DNA from: Cardiobacteriaceae bacterium
GTDB taxonomy: Bacteria > Pseudomonadota > Gammaproteobacteria > Cardiobacteriales > Cardiobacteriaceae
Assembly: GCA_030525785.1 (NCBI GenBank)
Contig: JAUNEA010000001.1
Location: forward strand, 248,001-312,000
Length of the DNA stretch: 64,000 nucleotides
Reading direction: 5' to 3'
This document shows positions 63,673 to 64,000 of this stretch, one piece after another. Numbering within the stretch: the stretch's first letter is position 1; every line of letters begins with the position of its first letter. The notes under the pieces are model-generated. The model searched no databases. It was not told the DNA's origin and saw only the letters and a program-made list of their open reading frames with translations. The position numbers and the translations under genes were made by a program.

Positions 63673-64000
63673 TTACGGCTGACCAATGGCTTTATCCGTT
63701 GGCGCCTCGTAAATGCGCTTGGTCTCAGTAGACATCTCAAAGCCAATCGCGCGGTTATAAGGCGCGATGGGTTCTTTGAACCATTTATCATAAAGTTTAT
63801 AAATCTCGCCTGAAGCATAGAAGTTAGCTAGAGCCTCATCAGTAAGCGCTTTGAGTTGTGGGTCAAGGCGAGAGAAGCAACCAAAACGTTGCGAAGTAGC
63901 AGGTTTACCCACCAATTCCCATTCATCAGGGTTATCCATTTGCGCCATAATCCCAGCAAGCGTTCCATCGCTCATAAAAAAACCCTGCAATTCACCTGAT
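63673..64000 (-). CDS. gltI: Glutamate/aspartate ABC transporter binding protein, C-terminal part
   Basis: The last 109 residues of a periplasmic solute-binding protein are present; the start lies beyond the window. The reading SGELQGFFMSDGTLAG, then WELVGKPATSQRFGC, DPQLKALTDEALANFYASG and KWFKEPIAPYN matches the C-terminal lobe of GltI-type glutamate/aspartate binding proteins. The end at 63673 is intact, near IYEAPTDKAIGQP. A related amino acid binding protein is possible. Confidence 0.85.
   Translation of the reverse strand, partial: SGELQGFFMSDGTLAGIMAQMDNPDEWELVGKPATSQRFGCFSRLDPQLKALTDEALANFYASGEIYKLYDKWFKEPIAPYNRAIGFEMSTETKRIYEAPTDKAIGQP

Larger units (their letters stand above)
1..64000. 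repeat. Dispersed palindrome CAAAGCGCTTTG, about three copies per kb
   Basis: A self-complementary 12-mer, often trimmed to its 8-bp core AAGCGCTT, recurs through the window. Examples of full copies are 113-124, 1616-1627, 2770-2781 and 3519-3530. Counting the core by eye gave 30 copies in the first 10 kb. It occurs within genes in all frames and in most gaps. The central hexamer AGCGCT is most constant, and flanking A and T bases decay outward. It is not a clustered repeat with spacers. Its role is unknown; an uptake sequence, a methylation target or a HIP1-like element are the obvious candidates. Confidence 0.97.

Noticed and set aside
1-64000. The dispersed palindrome as a CRISPR array
   Set aside because: Copies are scattered hundreds of bases apart, mostly inside genes, with no regular spacers or cas genes.
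1-64000. The dispersed palindrome as a known Neisseria DUS or Pasteurellaceae USS
   Set aside because: The known cores GCCGTCTGAA and AAGTGCGGT differ from AAAGCGCTTT, and I did not notice repeated copies of either while reading.

Overview
This is a typical gene-dense bacterial chromosome segment of moderate GC content. Gene content and order point to a gammaproteobacterium: dapA-bamC, ftsK-lolA-rarA, greA with a terminator in its leader, and a leuCDB-fimV-truA block that resembles the Pseudomonas arrangement with asd missing. A mevalonate kinase is unusual for the class. Cardiobacteriales-like bacteria would fit, but nothing seen here fixes the species. Both ends cut through genes: dapA at the left and a GltI-type glutamate/aspartate binding protein at the right.

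The outstanding feature is a dispersed perfect palindrome, CAAAGCGCTTTG. I counted 30 copies of its 8-bp core AAGCGCTT in the first 10 kb, about three per kb, against roughly one expected by chance in the whole window. It lies inside most genes, in all reading frames (reading as Gln-Ser-Ala-Leu, Lys-Ala-Leu or Lys-Arg-Phe), and in most gaps. There it forms terminator hairpins, sits between divergent promoters or abuts start codons. In four secreted proteins it encodes the residues around the signal-peptidase site. It behaves like HIP1 of cyanobacteria or the uptake sequences of Neisseriaceae and Pasteurellaceae, but its sequence matches neither.

Layout. 0-5.8 kb: dapA (partial), bamC, mutL, miaA and a SUKH-SUFU two-domain protein. 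5.8-11.5 kb: glmU, ppc and an NhaC-type antiporter. 11.5-16.1 kb: plsC-ubiA on the minus strand, divergent from an ABC exporter and an SbmA-like transporter. 16.2-19.4 kb: two tRNA-Lys genes, mevalonate kinase, grxB, tatD and a DoxX protein. 19.5-23.3 kb: minus-strand run rph-rdgB-tadA-hydrolase-thrC. 23.5-30.1 kb: yicC, ftsK, lolA, rarA. 30.2-33.8 kb: greA, a sodium:alanine symporter, a TerD protein and ppa. 33.78-34.05 kb: a 276-bp composite palindromic element. 34-39.1 kb: gmk, rsmI, yraN, ettA, an M15 peptidase and a secreted unknown. 39.1-43.3 kb: a short MazG, carB and a lipoprotein. 43.5-47.3 kb: an Efe-type iron uptake operon. 47.4-49.1 kb: tRNA-Arg and a scar of broken toxin-like and small unknown genes. 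49.2-54.0 kb: dnaQ, tRNA-Met, a UvrD-type helicase and nnr. 54.0-62.9 kb: a minus-strand block (lptM-lysA-leuC-leuD-leuB, then fimV and truA). 63-64 kb: a carboxylesterase and the gltI fragment.

Most genes are housekeeping: lysine, leucine and threonine synthesis, envelope biogenesis, DNA repair and tRNA modification. The accessory parts are the palindromic element, the toxin scar, the SUKH-SUFU protein and the M15 peptidase pair.
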